A stretch of DNA of 18,526 bases from an uncultured Streptococcus sp. (GTDB lineage Bacteria > Bacillota > Bacilli > Lactobacillales > Streptococcaceae). Position numbers and translations under genes: made by a program. The notes under the pieces were generated by a model, which saw nothing but the letters and a program-made list of their open reading frames with translations, ran no database searches and was not told the origin of the DNA. Shown in pieces: positions 1-7,780 of the stretch (position 1 is its first letter; the number at the start of each line of letters is the position of its first letter). The stretch lies in NCBI GenBank assembly GCA_934201655.1, contig CAKPXD010000012.1, positions 1-18,526 of the forward strand, given 5' to 3'.

Positions 1-1260
<1,260 letters not shown>

Positions 1261-1262
1261 TC

Positions 1263-1289
1263 CTCAAAAGGTTCACTGAACCTTTTGAG
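1263..1289. repeat. Perfect inverted repeat between the two rlmD tails
   Basis: An 11-base perfect stem (CTCAAAAGGTT / AACCTTTTGAG) with a 5-base loop lies two bases after the rlmD stop and immediately before the duplicated tail. No T-run follows on the plus strand, so a Rho-independent terminator is only partly supported. It may be the end of a mobile element left between two attachment sites. Confidence 0.6.
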
Positions 1290-1290
1290 T

Positions 1291-1338
1291 CCACAAACGC
1301 ACCATGTTGAGTGTGTGAGTTTGTTGGTAAAAGCGTAA
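1291..1338 (+). repeat. Duplicated 3' end of rlmD (attachment-site scar)
   Basis: In frame this segment reads [15 protein letters not shown] followed by TAA, repeating the rlmD C-terminus at 1210-1260. Over the first roughly 42 bases the copies differ at six positions, and every change is synonymous. This is therefore the tail of a different rlmD allele rather than a random duplication. Elements that integrate at the 3' end of this gene carry a replacement tail and displace the original one, so this is best read as an att site or the scar of one. Confidence 0.75.
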
Positions 1339-1362
1339 AAACCTTGTAATGACAGGCTTTTT

Positions 1363-1389
1363 AAAACCACTGGAAACAGTGGTTTTTTT
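1363..1389 (+). terminator. Rho-independent terminator downstream of rlmD
   Basis: A perfect 10-base stem (AAAACCACTG / CAGTGGTTTT) with a GAAA tetraloop is followed directly by further T residues. It ends transcription coming from rlmD before the island. Confidence 0.85.
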
Positions 1390-1420
1390 CAATTTATGGG
1401 GTAATTATAAAAGTAAATAG

Positions 1421-1449
1421 TTGACTTGAATATGTAGGAATCATAGATA
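1421..1449 (+). promoter_or_regulatory. Candidate promoter before the recombinase leader
   Basis: TTGACT at 1421-1426 (five of six consensus bases) is followed after 17 bases by TAGATA at 1444-1449, a weak -10. Transcription would start near 1456, just ahead of the structured leader. The -35 and spacing are good, but the -10 is poor. Confidence 0.4.
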
Positions 1450-1460
1450 TGAAACCTATT

Positions 1461-1539
1461 CCCATATACACATAGGGGTTATGTTTTTCTCAATACCGAC
1501 TGGGTGTATGGGCATAGAAACGTCCCTATTTTTGTTTTT
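1461..1539 (+). promoter_or_regulatory. Candidate attenuator (competing hairpins) upstream of the recombinase remnant
   Basis: Two mutually exclusive pairings can be drawn. One is CCCATATACAC (1461-1471) with GTGTATGGG (1504-1512), apart from a two-base bulge. The other is the ATGGG at 1508-1512 with CCC(T)AT at 1524-1529, a short hairpin followed by the T-rich run TTTTTGTTTTT, as in a Rho-independent terminator. ATAGGG at 1472-1477 could also pair with CCCTAT at 1524-1529. Together they resemble a transcription-attenuation leader. No fold energy was computed. Confidence 0.35.
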
Positions 1540-1582
1540 GGAGTTGTTACAGTTTTTAGAATTCCTTTTCATTCGAAGTCGC

Positions 1583-1615
1583 TATAATAAATAGGTGGAT
1601 TTCTAAAAGGGAGGT
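1583..1615 (+). promoter_or_regulatory. Consensus -10 and strong ribosome binding site for the recombinase remnant
   Basis: A perfect TATAAT at 1583-1588 has no convincing -35 at the usual distance. The purine-rich AAAGGGAGGT at 1606-1615 lies 5 bases before the ATG at 1621 and is a strong Shine-Dalgarno sequence, so the truncated gene was once translated from there. Confidence 0.5.
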
Positions 1616-1620
1616 AAACA

Positions 1621-1909
1621 ATGGTTAGAAGGAGCTATAGAAAGTCAACTCGTCAACAAGAGCGTACTTGTCTGGATTTTGAGAATGAACAAACAGTTGA
1701 AATCATCCCTACAAAGATAGAGTTTAATGACGAAGTGAAGAAGAAACTCTGTGTGGCAGCTTATTGTAGGATGAGTACCTTTTATGAATCTTAATCAGGT
1801 TGTTTTGAACTTATACTTAAAAATCAAAAATAATCCTGACTGAGGTTTAGCAGTTATTTATGTAGACGAGGAAATGCTAAAATTGATACAATCCTTTTTT
1901 CCATCCTAA
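1621..1909 (+). pseudogene. Serine site-specific recombinase, N-terminal remnant
   Basis: The first frame (1621-1794) encodes 57 residues ending shortly after VAAYCRMST. That matches the start of the resolvase domain of large serine recombinases (usual form VAAYCRVST), including the catalytic serine. It then runs into a stop. A second, shifted frame from about 1814 reads NNPD-stop-GLAVIYVDEE, matching the next conserved block of the family (NPEWELVGIYADEGISGT). The in-frame TGA at 1841 sits where the family has Trp. At least one frameshift and one nonsense change are therefore present, and all of the later catalytic and DNA-binding parts are missing. Such recombinases mobilise Tn5397/Tn1549-type elements, so this is probably the dead integrase of the element that brought in the island. 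The family call rests on two short motifs in the right order and spacing. Confidence 0.7.
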
Positions 1910-1925
1910 GTAAATACACATAAAT

Positions 1926-1972
1926 AATGGCTTCCCACAGATTTGATATTCTGTAGAAAGCCATTTTTATTT
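1926..1972. terminator. Probable bidirectional terminator between the recombinase remnant and drmC
   Basis: A long stem pairs AATGGCTT and CACAG with CTGT and AAGCCATT around a 10-base loop, with a small internal mismatch. On the plus strand it is followed by TTTTATTTTATT. On the minus strand, where the DISARM operon ends, it is followed by TATTTATG-type sequence. It is the only good terminator downstream of drmC. Confidence 0.65.
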
Positions 1973-2013
1973 TATTGAGTTAACAATTTACTGTGGGATG
2001 ATATTCAGATAAA

Positions 2014-2042
2014 CCTCCTTAGATGGGGAAAATTAAATTATA
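2014..2042 (-). promoter_or_regulatory. Orphan -10 and Shine-Dalgarno without a gene
   Basis: Reading the minus strand, TATAAT (2042-2037) is followed by AAGGAGG (2020-2014), but no start codon or open frame follows before the terminator at 1972-1926. It could be the upstream end of a deleted gene, or chance in AT-rich DNA. Confidence 0.25.
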
Positions 2043-2065
2043 TACCCAAAATTAAAATGTATAAC

Positions 2066-2725
2066 TTACACTTCAGTAAACACCTTTGAGAATATCATTT
2101 TGGTAAAGACGTCGTCTATCTGCTTGGCTATATTATTGGATTCAATAAGTGTGCCAAGTTCAATGTTTCCTCGCTGACCATGATATGACAGATTGGCAGA
2201 GGTTATCAAAGTTTTTTTCTTATCAACAGAAATGACCTTTGCATGTAAAGCTGCCATTTTATCTTCTAATGGAATATAGTTATATATTTTCAGAAATTGT
2301 CCTTTATATCTAAGAATCTTATCAAAGCCTGGTTGCTTATCTATATCATTTACAAAGAATTTAACAAAAACTCCTCGCTGGCTCTTATCGATAATAATAT
2401 CAACGAGTTCTGAAAAATATGATGATAATGAGTAACCTGTAATAAGAATATTTCGTTCAGCACCATTTATCATGGCCTGCACTGTATTCATTGTTGTTTT
2501 GGCGTTGATTGTAAAGGATGGTGGTGCAGTGACTACTAGAGATACCTTGTCGGATTCTGTCGTAGTCATTGCTTCTATAATCGTGTCTATAATATTTTGA
2601 CATTGATGTTCGTTTAACTCAGGACAACTTCTTTTAAGCATTGAAGCAGAGTTCTGAGTACCGTTTAGCATGTCACTTTTTATTGTGTTTAAGAATAACT
2701 GTTTATTTAAATCTCTACCTGACAT
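2066..2725 (-). CDS. drmC: DrmC-like phospholipase D-family protein of DISARM
   Basis: A 219-residue protein with one clear phospholipase D HKD motif: H161, K163 and D168 within HAKVISVDKKKTL, followed by SANLS and NIELG as in PLD-family nucleases. The N-terminal half carries a degenerate repeat of the fold (NILITGYSLS near 92-100, VFVKFFVND near 119-127) without a second HKD, so activity would need a dimer, as in other single-HKD enzymes. In DISARM, DrmC is the PLD protein and has been reported as not strictly required for protection in the tested Bacillus system. The start overlaps the end of drmB by 19 bases and has a GGTAGGTGA site upstream, indicating translational coupling. It is the last gene of the operon. 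Without the context it would only be called a PLD-domain protein. Confidence 0.88.
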   Translation of the reverse strand: MSGRDLNKQLFLNTIKSDMLNGTQNSASMLKRSCPELNEHQCQNIIDTIIEAMTTTESDKVSLVVTAPPSFTINAKTTMNTVQAMINGAERNILITGYSLSSYFSELVDIIIDKSQRGVFVKFFVNDIDKQPGFDKILRYKGQFLKIYNYIPLEDKMAALHAKVISVDKKKTLITSANLSYHGQRGNIELGTLIESNNIAKQIDDVFTKMIFSKVFTEV

Positions 2726-4455
2726 AAATCACCTACCAACTCCTTGAAATATGATGATTCTTCACGACCTGGAATAGGGACTACAAGACCTCGATCAAGC
2801 ATTCGGTTTCCATTTTCACACGCTGTTTCCGAAATCATGCAACATGAGTGACAAGCAGCACCATTGGAATTCTTACCGGCAGGAAGATTGTTCATACATT
2901 CGGGATCGTTAGTGCATACAAGAGCTTCTTGGAATGCATCACGCATAAGGTTTGTTAGTTGATCTACACTACCAAGTTCAACTAGTCCACCCAATGAACC
3001 TTCTTTATCAGAACTTCCTGTATAAAGCAGAATTCCAGCCATATTTTCTCCAAAGTAAATTCTCTCTCTTATAGCAGATGAAGAATAGCCAGATGACATG
3101 GACATCTGTTTTATCATCAAGTGAGCAAATGTATGCATAAGGACATAAGTGGCATCACGAGTAACTGTTATTGTCCATCCTTTTGATTCGCAGAACTCTT
3201 TATATGATTCAGCGTACTTCTTAGATAAATCTTTTACTGCGCTAGAGTTAATCCAATTTGAGATTGTATCTCTGTTGAACTCGATAAATATTCCTTCACC
3301 GTTTACTTCGGCAGCTGGAAGCCAACGTTCTTTTTTTCTTTTTGTAAGAGAAACAACATTCGGCTGCTCATCAGCATCAGGGTCTGGTGCATCTACTCTT
3401 GTAAAACCAAGTAGGACTCGAACTTCTCTAAGACGAGTGATTCGGACTATTCTGCTGAAGTATTCACTGAGATAGTCTGGAAGAGAATCTTCTTCAGCCT
3501 TAAAATGCTTTTTATTAGACTCATATAATGGGTCGTTATGATGGGTAATAGCGTTGTATTCCATCTGCTTTATTTCGGTGAATTCTTTGATGTTGTTCAT
3601 TCGGCGTGTGAGAGCTTCGTCAAATTCAGTACGTGTATAAGCAGAGAAGTACATCTCGAATATTTTTGTGATGCCATCATCACCCATTAGTTGTTTAGCT
3701 AATTCTATGTCACGTAGATGTTCATCTATCAAATTATGAAGGGGATTAATCCACGGTGGAATAGAAATAGCACTTCTAGTTACTGCAAAGTAAACATTTG
3801 ATGCACCTCGCTGCGATGGAATAACAGGCTTTCTACATTTTTGGTTCTTCACGCTTGGACGAAACGGGTGATGTCCAGTACATGCTAAATCTTCAAAGTT
3901 ATCTCTCTGAGTAGCACCATTCATACTGCGATTAGCACCACAACTACATTCAACCCACATATCTGCAAGAGTAGAAGTATTACCAGTTGAATACATTCTT
4001 AAAGTTCCTTTGCAATCGGAATAACCTCTATGTACCCACCACTTCCAAGGGAAGTCTGACATATGCCCTTCTTCACATATTGTTATAAAACGAGATGGAT
4101 AAGCAGGTCGATGACATTTTGGACAGGTTATTCCAAAACGCAGATACTTATCTAAATCAAAATTATTTCTTGCATCAAATAGATGACCACAAGATAGATT
4201 TGAGCAAACATGCCAGTAAGGGAAGGTAATTACAGGCACATCTCCAACAAAACTGGTACGAGGCATATAAAAGCAATCTACACTTAAGTAGGAAGCAAGT
4301 CTGCCATCTATAATCTTTTGTCCTTTTTCTTTCCAATATTGGATATCAAGAATCGTTACTGAATCCTTTACTGCATCCACGACCGCTCCAGGACCAAAGG
4401 TCGTTATAATTTGATTGGGACGTAATTCTCCCAGTTTATTATTATCAAAAGCCAT
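2707..4455 (-). CDS. drmB: DrmB, DUF1998-domain protein of DISARM
   Basis: A 582-residue protein counted from the ATG at 4455, which has a strong GGAGGA site six bases upstream and lies one base after the drmA stop. An in-frame ATG at 4551 would lie inside drmA and is not preferred. The N-terminus (LRPNQIITTFGPGAVVD) is typical of DrmB. A cysteine cluster follows at C84, C89, C111, C114 and C127, with a second at C170, C172, C192 and C207. The C-terminal DUF1998 region has LMHTFAHLMIKQ near 439-450 and cysteines at 514, 520, 535, 538, 539 and 546, arranged as metal-binding sites. DrmB forms a complex with the helicase DrmA that recognises incoming DNA in characterised DISARM systems. No nuclease motif is visible. 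Confidence 0.93.
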   Translation of the reverse strand: MAFDNNKLGELRPNQIITTFGPGAVVDAVKDSVTILDIQYWKEKGQKIIDGRLASYLSVDCFYMPRTSFVGDVPVITFPYWHVCSNLSCGHLFDARNNFDLDKYLRFGITCPKCHRPAYPSRFITICEEGHMSDFPWKWWVHRGYSDCKGTLRMYSTGNTSTLADMWVECSCGANRSMNGATQRDNFEDLACTGHHPFRPSVKNQKCRKPVIPSQRGASNVYFAVTRSAISIPPWINPLHNLIDEHLRDIELAKQLMGDDGITKIFEMYFSAYTRTEFDEALTRRMNNIKEFTEIKQMEYNAITHHNDPLYESNKKHFKAEEDSLPDYLSEYFSRIVRITRLREVRVLLGFTRVDAPDPDADEQPNVVSLTKRKKERWLPAAEVNGEGIFIEFNRDTISNWINSSAVKDLSKKYAESYKEFCESKGWTITVTRDATYVLMHTFAHLMIKQMSMSSGYSSSAIRERIYFGENMAGILLYTGSSDKEGSLGGLVELGSVDQLTNLMRDAFQEALVCTNDPECMNNLPAGKNSNGAACHSCCMISETACENGNRMLDRGLVVPIPGREESSYFKELVGDLCQVEI

Positions 4456-4456
4456 G

Positions 4457-7400
4457 TTAGTCCTCCGTGTAATAGTACATATTTGCAGAGCTTTCAACTT
4501 CACGCATTGAGCGAAGAGTTGCTTTTTCATCTTCAGAGTGAGGCTGATCATAAGGGTTCATAAGTCTGTTGTATTTCTCTGTACCAACAACATAATATCG
4601 AAGTTTCTTTGTCTGCACAGCTTGTAGCTTCCACCATTCTATGAACTGCTCTATTTCTGTTTCAGCATCAGCTCTAGCAGAAGGCTTAATAATATTAAGA
4701 CGATCTATGATAAGATTTTTTACAGACTCAAGTTGTTCATTAGTTAATGAATTTATTTTTGCAGCATCGGGGTTATTTGCCATATTAGGATAATTCAGTC
4801 TCAGTGCTGAAATAATCAGGGCATGCATAACGCGGTCTCTAGCTCTTGCAGAGAATGGAGTTGCAGTTGTTCCTTCGACAAAGCGATATAACTGAGAATG
4901 GTATCCGGTAAAGTTTTCATAATGAGATAAATCCCGTGGTCTATATGCATTATAAAGCGTTACAACTAATCCAGGGAATGCTCGACCAATACGGCTAGTT
5001 GCTTGAATATATTCGGAGTTTTGTTTTGGCTGACCAGTTACAACCATCAATCCTAGTCTGTCAACATCCATACCAACAGCAATCATATTTGTTGCAATAG
5101 CAGTGTCTAAGCAGTCTTTTTCTGTATAAGCTTTTTCTAATTGATTTAACTTCTCTGGTATCTTATATGAGGACATACGAGAAGTAATTTCAACATTTCT
5201 ATTTAAGTAACGGATTTTTTCTAATCCGTACTTATTTTTAATGCGATAAATACGCTTTGGAATATCGTCTTGCAATAGTCTTACACAACCACCAAGTTCT
5301 CGAATACTGTTAAAGTATCCGACTAATGAGTAGTAAGGGTCGATGACATCTTTATATTCATCTTGTAAAGACAGAGTATATGCTGACTGCAGAATGATTG
5401 CATAAACACGAAGCAAGGCGGTCTTTACAGACTGTCCTGGAGCACAAATGCCCACATATTTTCTAAATGGATCGTCTTCAATAGGAATCTCTTTAATAAA
5501 GAAGCTATCACCAATTTCAAAACCGCTTGGTGGAAATTGTGTTGTGTTATTTCTTGCATAAAGACATTTTGTTTGTGCCTCTGCATTTTTTATTGTCGCT
5601 GTAGAAACGACATATTTGGGCTTAATGCCATCGTAGCTGCACAACTTTTCTATAATCGTTTCATATGCACCATAAACTGTTCCAAGAGGTCCTGTAATCA
5701 GATGCAACTCGTCTTGGATAATAAGTTCGGGTGGAAGGAACGGTTTTATATTCGTAATTGTAGCTGCAGGCAAAGAAGCAGTCTTTTTGTGTGGGCTATG
5801 TTCCGCACCAATTGCTATGTAACCATCACGTCTGCAAAGCCTATCGACACGTCCAAACAATGAGTTTGTATTAACGTCCCATGGAAGACGAGCAAATTTA
5901 TCCACAGTTGAAAGAATGATTGTGGGGCATTTAGCATAAATTTCCTCGTCGACAAGATACACTGGTATAGGAGTTCTTTCATTCTTATATCGGTAGAAGT
6001 TGCAATCAGGATCAGAACAGTAAATCTCAATAGACTTTTTATCTGGCTCAATGTTAAAGTTCTCATCCTTTAAGAGTTTACCACAGAATGGGCAAGTTAG
6101 TAGTTGCTTGTAAATGTGATTTCGAGCACTCTTAGCTACTTGTGGTGCATCCACTCTTTCAACAAACTCATCAAATTTATTAGCGGTTACTCCGCCGCCG
6201 ACCCAGAAGCCAATGCTAATTGGTTCTTTTCCGAAGAGTGGATATGCTTTTTGTCTGCTCATTTCAGCTGCAATAACCATCTTAGTGATACGGTCTCTTT
6301 GCTGAGTAGTAAGCAAACGAAGAGTGTATCGGAGCATAATTGTAACGCCACCATCACGATTATAATCTTCATTATCATCTGCTCTTAATCGTCTGTTGGC
6401 AATAACAAAAGCCATGAGGCCAAGATAAGCCTCAGTCTTACCTCCACCAGTAGGGAAATACAATAGGTCTACATTTTCACGATCCTTATGTTTTGGATCT
6501 ACAATGCCTGCAAGATTCATTAAAATGAAAGCAATCTGGAATGGTCTCCATCCAAAGTTGTTTTCTTTAATAGTAGGATTTACGAAGTCTTGGAAACTAC
6601 ATTCAATTCCTTGGCCATGTTTCTTTGAATAACTTTTTATACTGTTCTGTAAGAAGATAACACGATTCATAAAACAGAAAGCTTCAAAGGCAGTATCATC
6701 CGTTTCAATGATATGAATTCCTTCACGAATTCGACTTAGTGCATCTTGGCATCGTTCAATCACTTTATTTCCAATTTTGCCTTTGAAGTCTGGATTATGC
6801 ATTCTAGCATTCTCAAGTAGTACTTTATTAATCCAATTTTCATACGCATCAGCTAATGTATTAAGTTTTCCAAGAGTGTCTGTTTTTTTTGATTTTACAG
6901 ACATACTGAAAGTAGAGAAGAAGTATCTATCAAATCCATCTAATGCAGCACTTACACCGGGGAATTCATATTCAGGAATAAAGGCTGAACGAACACAAGT
7001 TGTGCGCCCATTAACTGGTGTATCCCATACTGCGGAACAACCACGACCACGGCCTAAGATTGGACGCTGTTCAAAATAGAACTCGTCTGAAGAAAGAATC
7101 TCTCTACAGATATTCTCAGCTAAAAAGGCAGCAGAACCATCTATAGATTTAGCACTTATTTCTACTTGGAACATAATTGCTTCCGTGTTATTCTCAGGAT
7201 TTTTTCTTTTGTTCAGAACGTAAGCAGTTACAAGAGAGTATCCGCCTTTTAAGGTTATTCTTGAAACATGCACATGGACGTTAGAATCACAAACGAGGGC
7301 GTAGTCCTTTGTTCTGTTGAATTCACTGAATTTAACACAGATGGTTTCTTTCATAGGTTGGCGAGTATAAATTGTACGGTTATGTTCTTTTTCATCTTTT

Positions 7401-7780
7401 CCTGTGTATTTTTCAGAGGACTTTACATAGTCTCCCCATGATACATCTAGATTGATGTTTTCGGTTGTGTTTTGAATATAGAAACTGATACCGATAGAAG
7501 ATGGCAACTGAAAGTGAGCGCTGGGGATTGGCTCATTATCATCATCTTCGCCAGCTGTAAAATCTTCACCATCTTCAAATGCCATATCGAAATCAACTTC
7601 TTGTTCACCTGCACCAGAGTAATTTTTATCATCGCTCTGAACATCAAGCATACCAACAAGGTAGGTATATCTTGGATTCTCTTCTAGAACTTCGTTTTCA
7701 TCTTGAGGACCAATAAGGTCAGTTCTAATGGAATCTATGATTTTTTGTCTGACCTCGGAATATTTAAATCTATCAGCCAT
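4457..7780 (-). CDS. drmA: DrmA, DISARM superfamily 2 helicase
   Basis: An 1107-residue ATP-dependent helicase. Visible motifs are Walker A PTGGGKT (443-449), motif II as QDELH (689-693), motif III STAT (726-729), GMDVDRLGLM (903-912) and motif VI QATSRIGR (926-933). A four-cysteine zinc ribbon (C563, C566, C588, C593) is inserted between motifs I and II. The long N-terminal region (1-430) has no motif I recognise and is acidic near 60-85. The architecture and the adjacent drmB identify it as DrmA, the DISARM motor that works with DrmB. The start overlaps the stop of the upstream gene by one base (TAATG) and has a strong AAAGGAGG site. An A8 tract lies in the coding strand at 6890-6883; the frame is intact there. 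Confidence 0.93.
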   Translation of the reverse strand: MADRFKYSEVRQKIIDSIRTDLIGPQDENEVLEENPRYTYLVGMLDVQSDDKNYSGAGEQEVDFDMAFEDGEDFTAGEDDDNEPIPSAHFQLPSSIGISFYIQNTTENINLDVSWGDYVKSSEKYTGKDEKEHNRTIYTRQPMKETICVKFSEFNRTKDYALVCDSNVHVHVSRITLKGGYSLVTAYVLNKRKNPENNTEAIMFQVEISAKSIDGSAAFLAENICREILSSDEFYFEQRPILGRGRGCSAVWDTPVNGRTTCVRSAFIPEYEFPGVSAALDGFDRYFFSTFSMSVKSKKTDTLGKLNTLADAYENWINKVLLENARMHNPDFKGKIGNKVIERCQDALSRIREGIHIIETDDTAFEAFCFMNRVIFLQNSIKSYSKKHGQGIECSFQDFVNPTIKENNFGWRPFQIAFILMNLAGIVDPKHKDRENVDLLYFPTGGGKTEAYLGLMAFVIANRRLRADDNEDYNRDGGVTIMLRYTLRLLTTQQRDRITKMVIAAEMSRQKAYPLFGKEPISIGFWVGGGVTANKFDEFVERVDAPQVAKSARNHIYKQLLTCPFCGKLLKDENFNIEPDKKSIEIYCSDPDCNFYRYKNERTPIPVYLVDEEIYAKCPTIILSTVDKFARLPWDVNTNSLFGRVDRLCRRDGYIAIGAEHSPHKKTASLPAATITNIKPFLPPELIIQDELHLITGPLGTVYGAYETIIEKLCSYDGIKPKYVVSTATIKNAEAQTKCLYARNNTTQFPPSGFEIGDSFFIKEIPIEDDPFRKYVGICAPGQSVKTALLRVYAIILQSAYTLSLQDEYKDVIDPYYSLVGYFNSIRELGGCVRLLQDDIPKRIYRIKNKYGLEKIRYLNRNVEITSRMSSYKIPEKLNQLEKAYTEKDCLDTAIATNMIAVGMDVDRLGLMVVTGQPKQNSEYIQATSRIGRAFPGLVVTLYNAYRPRDLSHYENFTGYHSQLYRFVEGTTATPFSARARDRVMHALIISALRLNYPNMANNPDAAKINSLTNEQLESVKNLIIDRLNIIKPSARADAETEIEQFIEWWKLQAVQTKKLRYYVVGTEKYNRLMNPYDQPHSEDEKATLRSMREVESSANMYYYTED

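Noticed and set aside
3149..3475. Plus-strand open frames inside drmB, drmA and the Res gene (here, and near 5537, 6104, 6777, 7843 and 8305)
   Set aside because: They lie antisense to strongly supported proteins, have no recognisable motifs and mostly lack ribosome binding sites; they are shadows of the real frames.
4455..4551. Upstream ATG extending DrmB by 32 residues into drmA
   Set aside because: The extra residues do not resemble the DrmB start and the ATG has no ribosome binding site; the ATG at 4455 has GGAGGA and a conserved N-terminus.
6883..6890. A8 homopolymer in drmA as a phase-variation switch
   Set aside because: The frame is intact, the tract is short for a switch and such runs are common in AT-rich genes; a single sequence cannot show variation.
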